Both the position numbers and the translations under genes were made by a program. From Pseudomonadota bacterium (GTDB lineage Bacteria > Pseudomonadota > Gammaproteobacteria > Burkholderiales > Rhodocyclaceae): a stretch of 64,000 nucleotides of DNA. The stretch is from positions 1 to 64,000 of the forward strand of contig JAGTRT010000020.1 of assembly GCA_018261895.1 (NCBI GenBank). Direction: 5' to 3'. The notes below the pieces were generated by a model. The model saw nothing but the letters and a program-made list of their open reading frames with translations. It did no database searches and was not told where the DNA came from. Below, piece after piece: positions 1 through 9,588 of this stretch (within the stretch, counting starts at the first letter, position 1; the number at the start of each line of letters is the position of its first letter).

Positions 1-100
1 TCATCTTGACGTTGGCCAGGTCTACGCCCGATCCGTCCGCCTTCACCCGTACCTTCACGTTGTAATCAATCACCCGCTTCACGGGAACCAGAATCTTCAT
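1..100 (-). CDS. etfB: Electron transfer flavoprotein beta subunit, N-terminal 33 codons only
   Basis: The minus strand starts at ATG 100-98 and reads [20 protein letters not shown] before running off the left edge of the window. This is the characteristic start of the EtfB family, the AMP-binding small subunit of the EtfAB heterodimer that passes electrons from acyl-CoA dehydrogenases toward the quinone pool. It lies downstream of, and on the same strand as, an acyl-CoA synthetase gene, which fits a fatty-acid oxidation cluster continuing to the left. Only the first 33 residues are visible, so integrity cannot be judged. Confidence 0.85.
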   Translation of the reverse strand, partial: MKILVPVKRVIDYNVKVRVKADGSGVDLANVKM

Positions 101-164
101 GGAATTTCCTTTTCGAACACGAATCCCCCTGCCGGCAAAGGCATGACGACAGGGGGGTTGCGGA

Positions 165-1802
165 TTACTCGATGGCGAGTACGGAGTTGGCGTGCTGACG
201 CAGCACGTACTTCTGGATCTTGCCGGTGGAGGTCTTGGGCAGTTCGCCAAACACCACCTGCTTGGGCACCTTGAAGCGCGCCAGGTGGGCACGGCAGTGC
301 TCGATGATCTCGACCTCGCTGCAAGCCGCATCGGCCTTCAGCTCGACGAAGGCCGCCGGCACCTCACCCCACTTCTCGTCGGGCTTGGCCACGACGGCAG
401 CGGCAACCACCGCCGGGTGACGGTAGAGCACATCCTCGACTTCCAGCGACGAGATGTTTTCGCCGCCGGAGATGATGATGTCCTTGGAGCGATCCTTGAT
501 CTTGACGTAGCCGTCGCTATGCACGACCGCCAGGTCGCCGGTGTGGAACCAGCCGCCTTCGAAGGCTTCCGCCGTCGCGTTCGGATTCTTGAGATAACCC
601 TTCATGACCAGATTGCCGCGGAACATGATTTCGCCCATCGTCTCGCCATCCCAGGGCACCGGCTGCATGGAGACCGTATCGCGGACTTCGATGCCTTCCT
701 GCATGTGGTAACGCACGCCCTGGCGGCCATTGCGGGCTGCGCGCAGGTCGATCGGCAGGCGATCCCACTCGGGATGCTTGGCACAGACGGCGGCCGGGCC
801 GTAGGTTTCGGTCAGGCCGTAAACGTGGGTGATGTTGAAGCCCATCTTCTCGCAGCCTTCGATGATGGCAGCGGGAGGGGCAGCACCGGCGATGAGGCCG
901 TTGACCTGATGCTCGATGCCTTCCTTGAGGCTGTCGGGCGAGTTGATCATCATGCCCCAGACAATCGGCGCGCCGCACATGTGCGTGACCTTGTGGGCCT
1001 TGATCAGTTCGAAGATGAGGACCGGGTCGACCTTGCGCAGGCAGACGCTGGTGCCGGCATTGGCCGCCAGCGTCCAGGGGAAGCACCAGCCGTTGCAATG
1101 GAACATCGGCAAGGTCCAGAGGTAGACCGAGTGCGGCGGCATGCCCCAGGAAATGATGTTGGAGGCCGCGTTGAGATAGGCACCACGGTGGTGATAGACC
1201 ACGCCCTTCGGGTTGCCGGTGGTGCCCGAGGTGTAATTGAGCGCGATGGCATCCCATTCGTCGTCAGGCAGGGACCACTTGAAATCGGGCTCGCCTTCTT
1301 TCAGGAAATCTTCGTAGTTCTTTTCGCCAAGCGACTCGCCGCCCGTGAAATCGGGGTCGAGGCTGTCGATGACCAAGGGCTTCGGCCCTTCGAGCAGGGC
1401 GAGGGCGGCCTTGATGACTGGCGAAAACTCGGGATCGGTGATCAGCACCTTGGCCTCGCCGTGGGCCAGCATGAAGGCGATGGCTTCGGCGTCCAGACGG
1501 GTGTTGAGGGTATTCAGCACGGCACCGCACATCGGCACGCCAAAATGGCATTCGAACATCGCTGCGGTGTTGGGCAGCATGGCAGCGACGGTGTCGCCCT
1601 TGCCGATGCCGCGATTCTTCAGGGCCGAGGCCAGCTGACGGCTACGGTCGTAGCTTTCCTTCCAGGTGTACTGGCGGGCGCCCTGAATGACCGAGATCCG
1701 CTTCGGATAGATGAACGCAGAACGCTCGATGAAGCTGAGCGGGGACAGTGCAACAAAATTGGCCGGATTTTGGTCCAGCCCGACGCTATACGGGTTATCC
1801 AA
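165..1802 (-). CDS. Acyl-CoA synthetase (AMP-dependent synthetase/ligase family)
   Basis: A 545-residue member of the ANL adenylating superfamily, which activates a carboxylic acid with ATP to an acyl-adenylate and then to acyl-CoA. The P-loop-like motif [13 protein letters not shown], the [10 protein letters not shown] motif, the hinge region around [10 protein letters not shown] and the C-terminal catalytic lysine context [10 protein letters not shown] are all present, so the enzyme looks complete. The N-terminus ([18 protein letters not shown]) resembles medium-chain acyl-CoA or methylthiopropanoyl-CoA ligases (DmdB/FadD3-like). The exact substrate cannot be read from sequence. It is divergent from the sensor kinase gene, with a palindromic operator between them, and is followed by etfB, which suggests a role in fatty-acid or organic-acid catabolism. 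Confidence 0.88.
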   Translation of the reverse strand: MDNPYSVGLDQNPANFVALSPLSFIERSAFIYPKRISVIQGARQYTWKESYDRSRQLASALKNRGIGKGDTVAAMLPNTAAMFECHFGVPMCGAVLNTLNTRLDAEAIAFMLAHGEAKVLITDPEFSPVIKAALALLEGPKPLVIDSLDPDFTGGESLGEKNYEDFLKEGEPDFKWSLPDDEWDAIALNYTSGTTGNPKGVVYHHRGAYLNAASNIISWGMPPHSVYLWTLPMFHCNGWCFPWTLAANAGTSVCLRKVDPVLIFELIKAHKVTHMCGAPIVWGMMINSPDSLKEGIEHQVNGLIAGAAPPAAIIEGCEKMGFNITHVYGLTETYGPAAVCAKHPEWDRLPIDLRAARNGRQGVRYHMQEGIEVRDTVSMQPVPWDGETMGEIMFRGNLVMKGYLKNPNATAEAFEGGWFHTGDLAVVHSDGYVKIKDRSKDIIISGGENISSLEVEDVLYRHPAVVAAAVVAKPDEKWGEVPAAFVELKADAACSEVEIIEHCRAHLARFKVPKQVVFGELPKTSTGKIQKYVLRQHANSVLAIE

Positions 1803-1906
1803 GATTTATCTCCTCACGTTTCTTGCCGAAAGCTGTTCTCGACGGGGCAAGTCTTTTTTATTGGGCGTGAGAATGACAAAACACTCTTGCGCAACTGTTG
1901 GCAGAA

Positions 1907-1923
1907 TGTAACGAATCGTTACA
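1907..1923. promoter_or_regulatory. Palindromic operator TGTAACGA-A-TCGTTACA
   Basis: A perfect inverted repeat with 8-nt arms and a 1-nt centre lies in the 160-bp gap between the divergent acyl-CoA synthetase and histidine kinase genes. Arms of this length suit a homodimeric repressor such as a TetR-family regulator, which often controls acyl-CoA metabolism genes. The binding protein is not encoded in the window and the assignment is inference. Confidence 0.5.
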
Positions 1924-1962
1924 TGCCAAAATCCCCGTACAGCCCTGCACTAGAATCGTCCG

Positions 1963-3978
1963 ATGCTCATCGAAACGCCGTCGACTTCCTCGCTTCCCCG
2001 CCACGAAATGTTGCAGGCGGGGCTAGACCTGCTCGACCAGGGCATCACGGTTTTCGACGCCCAATTGCGGCTGGTGGCCTGGAACCGCACCTTCCTCCAG
2101 TTGCTCGAATTCCCGGAGGAGCTGGCCTACATCGGCGCGCCCTTCGAGGGTTTCATCCGCTACAACGCGCGCCGGGGCGAATACGGTCCCGGCGACATCG
2201 AGACCCAGGTCGCCGAGCGGGTTTCGGCGGCGCGCAATTTCGCCTCGCACATGACGGAGCGGCAACGCCCGAACGGGCGCGTCCTGCTCCTGCGCGGCGA
2301 GCCGCTGGCCGACAAAGGCTTCGTCACCTTGTACAGCGATGTCACCGAGCAGCGTTACATCGAGAACCTGACCGAACACCAGAACGTCCAGCTCGACGAG
2401 CAGGTCCGCCGCCGGACAGCCCAGCTGGAAAACGCCAACGCCAACCTGCGCCGGGCCAGCGAGGAAAACGAGCGGATTGCCGCCGCCCTCCGGCGCAGCG
2501 AGGAACGCCTGCGCCTGATCAACGACACGATTCCCATCCTGATCGGCTACGTCGACCACAACGAGGTCTATCAGTACGCCAACAAGGGCTATTCCGACTG
2601 GTATGGCCACCCGGAGGACGCGGTGACTGGCCGCGCGGTCATCGACGTCATCGGGCCGCATGTCTACAGCCAGGTACGCGACTCGGTGAAAAAAGCGCTG
2701 GCCGGCCAGCAGGTGACCTACGAGTACCAGATGGAGCGCCAGGGACAAATTGTTTTCGCGCGCAGCACGCTGGTGCCGGAAGTCACGGTCGACGGGAAAA
2801 ATCTCGGCTTTTTCGTGTTTTCGCACGAGATCACGCAACAGAAACGCATGCAGGCGGCGCTCATCCAGGCCCAGAAAATGGAGGCCATCGGCCAGCTGAC
2901 CGGCGGTCTGGCGCACGATTTCAACAACCTGCTCACGGTCATCATCGGCAACCTGGCCGCCTTGCAGGATCACCGCCCGGACGACCCCGGCGTCAATGAA
3001 TTCGTCGAGCCGGCGCTGCAATCGGCACGCCGCGGCGTGCAACTGATCAAGCGCCTGCTGACCTTCTCCCGACAGCAGCCGCTGGAGCCGCAAGCCGTCG
3101 ATATCGGCAACCTGATCGGCAGCCTGGCCAAACTCGTGCGACGCTCCCTGCCCGATTCGATTGCGGTGTCGACCGATCTTGGCGGCAGCAATGTGCATGC
3201 CCTGGCCGACCCCGGGCAACTGGAAAGCGCCCTGCTCAACTTCGCGCTGAATTCACGCGATGCGATGCCGGACGGCGGCCGCCTGCACATCGCCGCCCGC
3301 GCTGTCGAGCTGACCACCGGAGCCACGGCCTTCGACGTGGCGCCCGGCCGTTACGTGCTCATCGAGGTCGCCGACAACGGTTGCGGCATGGACAGCGCGA
3401 CGCTCTCCCGCGCCTGCGAGCCCTTCTTCACCACCAAGCGCCTCGGCCTGGGCAGCGGCCTCGGGCTGGCCATGGCCTACGGCTTCGCCAAGCAGTCGGG
3501 TGGCGGCATCTCGATCCAGAGCCAGCCGGAGCAGGGAACGACGGTGCTCATGGTGCTGCCGCTGGCGACGCGCGAGCCGGATGCCGATGCGCCGGGCGAG
3601 GATGTCGTGCTGCCGGCCGGCGGCGAGCTCGTGCTGCTCGTCGAAGACGATCCGAACGTACGGCGCGTCGTGCGCCAGCAGCTGATCGATCTCGGCTACC
3701 CGGTCATCGAGGCGGAGGATGCGATTCAGGGGCTGGCCATGATCGAGCAGATTCCCGACATCGGCATTCTGGTTAGCGACGTGATCATGCCCGGCGGCAT
3801 GGACGGCCGGCAATTGGCCGATCAGGTCATGACCTTCCGCCCCGACATGCGCATCGTGCTGATGAGCGGCTATACCGACGAGGCCGATGCCGGCAGCGAT
3901 CTGCCAGTGCTGGCCAAACCCTTCGTCCGCCAGGATCTGGCCCGCGCCCTGCGCGCCGCACACAAAGAGACCCCATGA
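1963..3978 (+). CDS. PAS-domain hybrid sensor histidine kinase
   Basis: A 671-residue soluble hybrid kinase with no convincing membrane segment. Domains in order: an N-terminal PAS (PAS-7 type, LDLLDQGITVFDAQLRLVAWN, about 15-130), a coiled-coil linker (about 130-180), a second PAS (about 185-300), a HisKA domain with the phospho-acceptor histidine in GLAHDFNNLL (about residue 318), a HATPase with the DNGCGMD and GLGSGLGLAM boxes, and a C-terminal receiver domain with phospho-acceptor Asp near residue 606 (VSDVIMPGG). The N-terminal arrangement resembles NahK/ErcS-type cytosolic kinases. It overlaps the downstream response-regulator gene by 4 bp. A TAGAAT hexamer sits only 6 nt before the ATG and no Shine-Dalgarno is visible, so the mRNA may be leaderless. 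Confidence 0.9.
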   Translation: MLIETPSTSSLPRHEMLQAGLDLLDQGITVFDAQLRLVAWNRTFLQLLEFPEELAYIGAPFEGFIRYNARRGEYGPGDIETQVAERVSAARNFASHMTERQRPNGRVLLLRGEPLADKGFVTLYSDVTEQRYIENLTEHQNVQLDEQVRRRTAQLENANANLRRASEENERIAAALRRSEERLRLINDTIPILIGYVDHNEVYQYANKGYSDWYGHPEDAVTGRAVIDVIGPHVYSQVRDSVKKALAGQQVTYEYQMERQGQIVFARSTLVPEVTVDGKNLGFFVFSHEITQQKRMQAALIQAQKMEAIGQLTGGLAHDFNNLLTVIIGNLAALQDHRPDDPGVNEFVEPALQSARRGVQLIKRLLTFSRQQPLEPQAVDIGNLIGSLAKLVRRSLPDSIAVSTDLGGSNVHALADPGQLESALLNFALNSRDAMPDGGRLHIAARAVELTTGATAFDVAPGRYVLIEVADNGCGMDSATLSRACEPFFTTKRLGLGSGLGLAMAYGFAKQSGGGISIQSQPEQGTTVLMVLPLATREPDADAPGEDVVLPAGGELVLLVEDDPNVRRVVRQQLIDLGYPVIEAEDAIQGLAMIEQIPDIGILVSDVIMPGGMDGRQLADQVMTFRPDMRIVLMSGYTDEADAGSDLPVLAKPFVRQDLARALRAAHKETP

Positions 3979-4682
3979 AAGACAACGAACCCGCCAAGCT
4001 CATCGCCATCGTCGAGGACGACCCCGACGTCGCCAAGATCATCGAGCAGGTGCTGGCCGATTTCGGTTTTCGCACCGTCTGGTGCCGCAGCGCCGGCGAC
4101 CTGCTGCGCCGCCTGCGGGCGCTGTCGCCCGACCTGTGCATCATCGACCTCGGCCTGCCGGACATGGACGGCATCGAGGCCATGCAGCGCGTCCGGGCGC
4201 AATCGGGCTGCGGCATCCTGATCCTGACCGGCCGCGCCCACGTCAGCGACCGCGTCATGGGCCTCGAACTCGGCGCCGACGATTACGTGCTCAAACCCTT
4301 CGAGCCGCGCGAACTGGTCGCCCGCGTGCGTAGCATCGTTCGCCGTCGGGAAGGCGGCGAGACGACGCAACGCCAGATCGCCGATTTTTCCGGCTGGCGC
4401 TTCAATCTCGGCAACAATTCGCTGACTGCCCCGAACGGCGACGAGCATGCCCTGAGTACGGCCGAGGCCGAACTGCTCAAGGTCTTCGTCAATAATCCGA
4501 ACCGCATCCTGCAACGCGAAAAGCTCATGGGGACGCGCGATCTGGCGCCCAACGACCGCGCCATCGACGTCCGCATCTCGCGCCTGCGCCGCAAGCTCGA
4601 ACCGGACCCGCAAAGCCCGGCCTTCATCAAGACCGTCTATGGCGCCGGCTATCTCTTCCTGGCCACCGTCAACTGGTCCTGA
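3975..4682 (+). CDS. OmpR-family response regulator (receiver plus winged helix)
   Basis: A 235-residue two-domain regulator. The receiver domain has the acidic pocket IVEDDPDV, the phospho-acceptor Asp in IIDLGLPDMDG (about residue 58) and the switch lysine in YVLKPFEPREL. The C-terminal half is a Trans_reg_C winged helix ending in FIKTVYGAGYLF. The ATG overlaps the kinase stop codon as ATGA, so the two are translationally coupled and almost certainly form a pair with the upstream hybrid kinase. The target genes are not evident. The divergent acyl-CoA synthetase is one candidate by proximity only. A strong hairpin terminator follows 24 bp after the stop. Confidence 0.92.
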   Translation: MKDNEPAKLIAIVEDDPDVAKIIEQVLADFGFRTVWCRSAGDLLRRLRALSPDLCIIDLGLPDMDGIEAMQRVRAQSGCGILILTGRAHVSDRVMGLELGADDYVLKPFEPRELVARVRSIVRRREGGETTQRQIADFSGWRFNLGNNSLTAPNGDEHALSTAEAELLKVFVNNPNRILQREKLMGTRDLAPNDRAIDVRISRLRRKLEPDPQSPAFIKTVYGAGYLFLATVNWS

Positions 4683-4705
4683 GCACGCTGCGGGGGCAGA
4701 CAAAG

Positions 4706-4731
4706 AAAAAGGGGCTGATCGCCCCTTTTTC
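4706..4731. terminator. Bidirectional intrinsic terminator
   Basis: Stem AAAAAGGGGC and GCCCCTTTTT with a short loop gives a near-perfect hairpin with an A-tract on one side and a T-tract on the other. It separates the convergent response-regulator and EF-G-like genes and can serve both. A copy of the dispersed repeat adjoins it. Confidence 0.85.
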
Positions 4732-4766
4732 AATTTTGGCCATTTTTTCCGGTTGACCGTGAGATT
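4729..4766 (-). repeat. Dispersed ~36-bp repeat, copy 1
   Basis: Read on the minus strand this is TCTCACGGTCAACCGG, then an A6 tract, TGGCC and AAAATTGAAA. It lies just after the stop codon of the EF-G-like gene and directly before its terminator, in the same orientation as the gene. It matches eight other places in the window. Confidence 0.85.
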
Positions 4767-4775
4767 CCGGAAAAA

Positions 4776-6827
4776 TCACTCGTCGTCATCGTGCAACTGG
4801 AACTTGCTGGCCAGTTGCTGCTGGACGTTGGGCGGCACCGCCGCATAGCGCGCGAACTCGATGGTGTAGCTGCCCTGGCCGCCGGTCAGCGACTTGAGCC
4901 GCGACTGGTAGTCGTTGAGTTCGGCCAGCGGCACCTCGCCGGAAATCGCCGACAGGCCGTGCCCACGCCCGTCGGTGCCGGTGATGTGGCCACGCCGGCT
5001 GGACAGGTCGCCGGTCAGGTCGCCGATGGCCGTCTCCGGCACGACGATCTCGATGCTGACGATCGGCTCCAGCACGATGGGCTTGGCATTGCGGATGGCT
5101 TCGATGACCGCCTTGCGCCCGGCGATGGTGAACGCCACTTCCTTGCCGTCCACCGCATGGGTCTTGCCGTCGTACACCGTGACCTTGAGGTCTTCGACCG
5201 CGTAACCGGCCACTACGCCGCCTTCCAGACCCTGACGGATGCCCTTCTCGACGGCCGCCATGAAGACGCCCGGGATGACGCCGCCCTTGACCGCATCGAC
5301 GAACTCGAAACCCTCGCCACGGCCCTTGGGCTCGATGCGCAGATGCACTTCGCCGAACTGTCCGGCGCCGCCCGACTGCTTCTTGTGGCGATGCATGGCC
5401 TCGGCCGAGCCGGTGATCGTTTCGCGGTAGGGAATGCGCGGCGGTTTGGTGTCGACTTCCAGCTTGTGCTGGCTGGCCATGCGCCCGAGCTTGGCTTTCA
5501 GGTGGATTTCGCCGAGGCCGCGGATGACCGTTTCGTTGCTCGTCGGATGGCGCTCGACGACAAAGGTCGGGTCTTCCATCGCCAGCTTGGCCAGGATGTC
5601 GAACAAGCGCTGCTCGTCGCCCTTCTTCTTCGTTTCGACGGCCAGCCCGGCCATCGGCTTGGGAAATTCGAGCGGCACGAGGTGGATGTGGTCCTCGTCG
5701 TGTGAATCGTGCAGCACGCAGTCGAAATCGATCTCGTCGATCTTGGCGATGGCGCCGATGTCGCCCGGCAGCAGTTCATCGACCTCGACGCTGTCCTTGC
5801 CCTGCAACTGGTAGAGATGGCCGACCTTGATCGGCCGTTTGCCGTCGCCGACAAAGAGCTGCATGTCCTTGCGAACGGTGCCCTGATGCACGCGGAAGAC
5901 GCCGATCTTGCCCATGTACGGATCAGCGACAACCTTGAAGACGTGGGCCAGCACGTGCTTCGACGCGTCGGGCACAGCCTGGAAGGGTTCGGTCTTGTCG
6001 CCCGGCTCGCCCTTGTAGAACGGCGGCGGGTTGCCTTCGGCCGGATTCGGTGCCAGCGAGGCGAGGACGTGCAGCAATTCCTTGATGCCGGCGCCGGTCT
6101 TGGCCGAGGTGAACAGAATGGGAATCAGGTGACCTTCGCGCAGTGCCTTCTCGAAGGGCGCATGCAGCGCGGCCGTGCTCGGATCGGCACCGTCCTCGAG
6201 GTATTGGGCGAGCAGGTCCTCGTCTTCTTCGACGATCTGGTCGATGAGCGCGCGGTGCGCCGCGGCGATGGATTCGAAATCGGCGTCGCCGGCATCGTGT
6301 TCGAGCACTTCGACGACGTCCGCCGCGCCATGCGCCGGCAAATCGAGCAGCATGCACTGCTTGCCGAAACGCTCGCGAATGTCGGCGACCAGCCCCGGCA
6401 AATCGAGATTGTCGGCGTCGATCTTGTTGATGACGATCATCCGGCACAGCTTGCGCTCGGCAGCGTAGCGCATCATGCGCTCGGTCATCAGTTCGACGCC
6501 GGTCTGGGCATTGACGACGATCAGCGCCGTATCGACGCCGGCCAGCGCGGCAATCGCCTGCCCGGAAAAATCCGGGTAGCCCGGGGTGTCGATGAGATGG
6601 ACATGCGTGTCTTCATGGCCAAAATTGACCACGCTCGACGTCAGGGAATGGCCGGCCTCTTTCTCCTGAGCGTCGAAGTCGGCAACGGTATTGCCTTTTT
6701 CGACACTGCCCTTGGCAGGAATGGCCCCGGTCGCGAACAGCAGGGCCTCGGCTAGACTGGTTTTGCCCGCTGCACCATGACCAACCAGTGCAACGGAACG
6801 GAGCGCCTCGGTAGTGTACTTGGACAT
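4776..6827 (-). CDS. Elongation factor G-like GTPase (EF-G2 type)
   Basis: A translational GTPase of about 683 residues with a G1 loop GHGAAGKTSLAE, G3 DTPGYPDFSG and G4 NKID, followed by EF-G domains II to V. The diverged G1 loop (alanine-rich where classical EF-G has AHIDAGKTT) places it with the EF-G-like paralogues (FusA2 type) rather than the main translocase in the str operon. The role of these paralogues is less clear than that of FusA. The start was chosen at the second codon of a tandem ATGATG (6830/6827) because AGGGAG lies at suitable distance. The track's upstream MLREK extension includes the ribosome-binding site. It stands alone, followed by a dispersed-repeat copy and a terminator. 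Confidence 0.85.
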   Translation of the reverse strand: MSKYTTEALRSVALVGHGAAGKTSLAEALLFATGAIPAKGSVEKGNTVADFDAQEKEAGHSLTSSVVNFGHEDTHVHLIDTPGYPDFSGQAIAALAGVDTALIVVNAQTGVELMTERMMRYAAERKLCRMIVINKIDADNLDLPGLVADIRERFGKQCMLLDLPAHGAADVVEVLEHDAGDADFESIAAAHRALIDQIVEEDEDLLAQYLEDGADPSTAALHAPFEKALREGHLIPILFTSAKTGAGIKELLHVLASLAPNPAEGNPPPFYKGEPGDKTEPFQAVPDASKHVLAHVFKVVADPYMGKIGVFRVHQGTVRKDMQLFVGDGKRPIKVGHLYQLQGKDSVEVDELLPGDIGAIAKIDEIDFDCVLHDSHDEDHIHLVPLEFPKPMAGLAVETKKKGDEQRLFDILAKLAMEDPTFVVERHPTSNETVIRGLGEIHLKAKLGRMASQHKLEVDTKPPRIPYRETITGSAEAMHRHKKQSGGAGQFGEVHLRIEPKGRGEGFEFVDAVKGGVIPGVFMAAVEKGIRQGLEGGVVAGYAVEDLKVTVYDGKTHAVDGKEVAFTIAGRKAVIEAIRNAKPIVLEPIVSIEIVVPETAIGDLTGDLSSRRGHITGTDGRGHGLSAISGEVPLAELNDYQSRLKSLTGGQGSYTIEFARYAAVPPNVQQQLASKFQLHDDDE

Positions 6828-6860
6828 CATTTTCTCCCTGAGCAATGAATCAGCAGTGTA

Positions 6861-7187
6861 TCAACGGTTCTTTTCGGCCTCGATCATTTCGGCCACGAAT
6901 TTCTCGGCATACATCGGCGCCACGCCCACGATGAGGGCGGTCGCGATGCCGACCAGGACGAGGCCGACGACCAGTTGGATGGCCGGCCGGCGGAATTCGG
7001 GGCCGCGACTCAGCGCGAACCAGACCGGCCCGATCACGGGCAGCAGGAGCACCGGCAGGCCGGTTTTCCAGCCGAAACTGAAGGCGGCCGGCACGGTCCC
7101 GATGTAGCCCACGAGCAGCAGCAAACCGCCACCCGCCAGCGACAGGGTCGACACGATGGCAAACAGGAAAAAGCCCCAGTCCATCAT
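6861..7187 (-). CDS. Small membrane protein coupled to glmU
   Basis: About 108 residues with three predicted transmembrane helices ([22 protein letters not shown], a central [16 protein letters not shown], and [19 protein letters not shown]) and a charged C-terminal tail. No family is recognised. The ATG overlaps the glmU stop codon (ATGA), so it is translated from the glmU mRNA. A second ATG follows immediately at 7184. The track start, which adds MGASEEGEE, reads back into glmU and is rejected. Coupling to a cell-wall precursor enzyme suggests an envelope location but does not define a function. Confidence 0.7.
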   Translation of the reverse strand: MMDWGFFLFAIVSTLSLAGGGLLLLVGYIGTVPAAFSFGWKTGLPVLLLPVIGPVWFALSRGPEFRRPAIQLVVGLVLVGIATALIVGVAPMYAEKFVAEMIEAEKNR

Positions 7188-8542
7188 TTCTTCACCTTCT
7201 TCGGACGCTCCCAACCGGCCAGCGAAATCTGCTTGGCGCGCGACACGGTCAGCGTATCGGGCGGCGCATTCTTGGTCAGCGTCGTGCCGGCACCGAGTGT
7301 GGCGCCGCGACCGACCGTGACCGGCGCGACGAGTTGCGTGTCGGAACCGATGAACACGTCGTCCTCGATGATGGTCTTGAACTTGTTGGCGCCGTCGTAG
7401 TTGCAGGTGATCGTCCCGGCGCCCACGTTGACGCGCTGGCCGATCTCGGCGTCACCGATGTAGGCCAGATGGTTAGCCTTGGACTGGGCGCCGATGACGC
7501 TCTTCTTGACCTCGACGAAGTTGCCGATATGCACTTCCGGCCCGAGCTCGGTGCCCGGACGCAGGCGGGCATAGGGCCCGAGCACGCCGTCCGGCCCGAT
7601 GATCGCATCCTCGAAATGGCAGAAGGCCGCGATGCGCGTACCGGCGCCGACCTTGACGTTCTTGAGCACGCAATAGGGGCCGACTTCGACGGCATCGGCC
7701 AGCTCGACCTTGCCTTCGAAGACGCAGCCGACGTCGATGGCCACATCGCGACCATGGGTCAGGCTGCCGCGGATGTCGATGCGCGCCGGATCGGCCAGGC
7801 GCACCCCGGCAACCAGCAGCTGGTCGGCCAGGTTGCGCTGGTGCTGGCGCTCCAGTTCGGCCAGTTGCACCTTGCTGTTGACGCCGAGCACCTCCCACTC
7901 GCCCTCCGGCTGGGCTGCGCGCACCGGCAAGCCTTCAGCCACGGCCAGCGCGACGATGTCGGTCAGGTAATACTCGCCCTGCGCGTTGTCATTCTTCAGC
8001 TTGCCCAGCCAGTCGGCGAGGCGTGCCGTTGGAATGGCCATGATGCCGGTGTTGACCTCGCGAATGGCCTTCTCTTCCGGCGTTGCATCCTTTTCCTCGA
8101 CGATGCGCACGAGGTTGCCACCGGCGTCGCGCACCATGCGGCCGTAGCCCGCGGGGTTGGCCAGATCGACGGTGAGGATCGACAGCCCATCCTTGCCGGC
8201 CTGCAACAGGCGCTTGAGCGTCGCCACTGTAGTCAGCGGTACATCACCGTAGAGCACCAGGGTCTGGCTGGCATCGCCGAGTTGTGACACGGCTTGCGCC
8301 ACGGCATGGCCGGTTCCCAGTTGCTGGGCCTGCTCGGCCCACAGGATGTCTTCGGCGGACAGTGTGGCGCGGACAACCTCGCCCCCGTGGCCGTAGACGA
8401 CAATGAGTTTCTCCGGTGAAAGCTGGCGGGCGGTGTCGATGACGTGCTGCGCCAGCGGCTTGCCGGCAATGGGATGCAGCACCTTGGGCAGATTTGAATG
8501 CATGCGTTTGCCCTGGCCGGCTGCAAGAATGACGATATTCAT
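7184..8542 (-). CDS. glmU: Bifunctional UDP-GlcNAc pyrophosphorylase / glucosamine-1-phosphate acetyltransferase
   Basis: A 452-residue bifunctional enzyme that acetylates glucosamine-1-phosphate and then uridylylates it to UDP-GlcNAc, the shared precursor of peptidoglycan and lipopolysaccharide. The N-terminal nucleotidyltransferase opens with [10 protein letters not shown] and the C-terminal half is a left-handed beta-helix of hexapeptide repeats containing [11 protein letters not shown]. The start is placed at MNIVILAAG (8542), the universal GlmU start. The 24 extra residues in the ORF track are upstream read-through. The stop overlaps the start of the small membrane protein downstream. 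Confidence 0.96.
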   Translation of the reverse strand: MNIVILAAGQGKRMHSNLPKVLHPIAGKPLAQHVIDTARQLSPEKLIVVYGHGGEVVRATLSAEDILWAEQAQQLGTGHAVAQAVSQLGDASQTLVLYGDVPLTTVATLKRLLQAGKDGLSILTVDLANPAGYGRMVRDAGGNLVRIVEEKDATPEEKAIREVNTGIMAIPTARLADWLGKLKNDNAQGEYYLTDIVALAVAEGLPVRAAQPEGEWEVLGVNSKVQLAELERQHQRNLADQLLVAGVRLADPARIDIRGSLTHGRDVAIDVGCVFEGKVELADAVEVGPYCVLKNVKVGAGTRIAAFCHFEDAIIGPDGVLGPYARLRPGTELGPEVHIGNFVEVKKSVIGAQSKANHLAYIGDAEIGQRVNVGAGTITCNYDGANKFKTIIEDDVFIGSDTQLVAPVTVGRGATLGAGTTLTKNAPPDTLTVSRAKQISLAGWERPKKVKK

Positions 8543-8660
8543 TTTGGGAAAAATTCGTTTTTGTTGGTCAGCGCTCATTTTTACATGATCGGCCCGGGCT
8601 GTCGAAGCCGGCATGGGGTTTGACCCGCTCGCCCTTTGATCCAGCGCAAACGGCCGCGAA

Positions 8661-8695
8661 AAAGAAAACCCCGCCGGCTTTTCAGGCGGGCGGGG
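8661..8695 (-). terminator. Intrinsic terminator downstream of the winged-helix membrane protein
   Basis: On the minus strand a GC-rich hairpin (CCGCC/GGCGG arms, loop TGAAAAGCC) is followed by GGGGTTTTC. It lies 33 bp past the stop of the 8728-9456 gene. Its CGCCGGCTTTTCAGGCGG core is shared with the gltD terminator at 9587-9623. Confidence 0.8.
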
Positions 8696-8727
8696 CGCGA
8701 TGATTCAGCGGACGGAAGCGAAAGGAA

Positions 8728-9456
8728 TCACGCCGTCTTCTTTTGCTCCTGTCCGGCCAGAATGTCGCCGAGCACGGCCTTGCCCTGGGCGGAAACCGAC
8801 CAGTGCAGCACATTCTTGTCGTTGATCCGCGTCTCAATGACGCCCATGGCTTTCATGACAGTCAGGCGCTGGCTGACGAAATCGCGGGCCAGCCCGGTGC
8901 TGTCGCAGATCGCGGCGAGATTGCCATAGACAAAACCGCCATCGGACAGGGCGCGCAGGATTTCGACATCGTTGTAGGAGAGCACATCCTTGGGATCGAG
9001 CTCGGCCGGCTTCCTGGCCTCGGCTTCCGGCTTCGCGGCGATAACCGGCTCTTCGCGCTTCTGCTGCTCCATGCGACCGAGGTCGCGGCGCACCTGATCG
9101 ATTTGCGTCATCAAGCGTTGCACCATGTTCTCGAAGAGGCGGCGCGATGCCACCACGTAAATCAGGCAGAAGCCGGCAAAGACATAGAGATCGATCGGTT
9201 TGGTCCGCGCGCCTTCGAGCAGCGTGCTCGACAGCATGTTCAGGAACAGCGGCACGGTCAGCGCCGCCACCACGCCGAACACCGGATACTTGAGCCAGTC
9301 GCGGCCGCCCGAGTCCCGTCGATCGGAAAGAAAATAGTTCGCCGTGCCACCCAGAATGCCGGCCAGCACCATGATGCTGAGTATCAACAGCATGTGTCCG
9401 TCCAGCGCGCCACTTGGCGCCGTCACCAGCAAGGCCGGCTGCAGATCAGCTGACAT
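8728..9456 (-). CDS. Membrane-anchored winged-helix protein
   Basis: A 242-residue protein with an N-terminal membrane region of about three helices (MLLILSIMVLAGILGG, VFGVVAALTVPLFLNML, IDLYVFAGFCLIYVVAS), a charged coiled-coil linker (about 110-150), and a C-terminal winged-helix-like region (DVEILRALSDGGFVYGNLAAICDSTGLARDF). The membrane part, with SDRRDSGGRDWLKYPVFG, recalls the three-helix region associated with YEATS-like domains in predicted conflict systems. That match is from memory and uncertain. It is a single gene with its own terminator. It could be a membrane-tethered regulator; no ligand or target is apparent. Confidence 0.6.
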   Translation of the reverse strand: MSADLQPALLVTAPSGALDGHMLLILSIMVLAGILGGTANYFLSDRRDSGGRDWLKYPVFGVVAALTVPLFLNMLSSTLLEGARTKPIDLYVFAGFCLIYVVASRRLFENMVQRLMTQIDQVRRDLGRMEQQKREEPVIAAKPEAEARKPAELDPKDVLSYNDVEILRALSDGGFVYGNLAAICDSTGLARDFVSQRLTVMKAMGVIETRINDKNVLHWSVSAQGKAVLGDILAGQEQKKTA

Positions 9457-9550
9457 GTTCTCCCCCTGAAGTCATCTCTGATGGTCTTTCAACCGCTAGT
9501 TTGCACGGCAAATGCGCGAACGGGTAGCAAAATTTCATTTCCTGGCACAA

Positions 9551-9588
9551 TGTTACGGTCAACCGGAAAAAATGCCCAAATTTGAAAT
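9551..9588 (+). repeat. Dispersed ~36-bp repeat, copy 2
   Basis: ACGGTCAACCGGAAAAAA followed by TGCCCAAATTTGAAA. It lies between the winged-helix gene start and the gltD terminator and is antisense to gltD. Confidence 0.85.

Noticed and set aside
111-155. CCCCCTG/CAGGGGG inverted pair between the acyl-CoA synthetase and etfB as a terminator
   Set aside because: It has a long loop and no T tract, and it lies inside a likely operon; too weak to list.
192-2999. 935-aa plus-strand ORF and other very long antisense ORFs (for example 11161-13074, 28344-29918, 61189-62796)
   Set aside because: They are shadows of conserved genes on the other strand or in another frame, with skewed composition typical of high-GC DNA.
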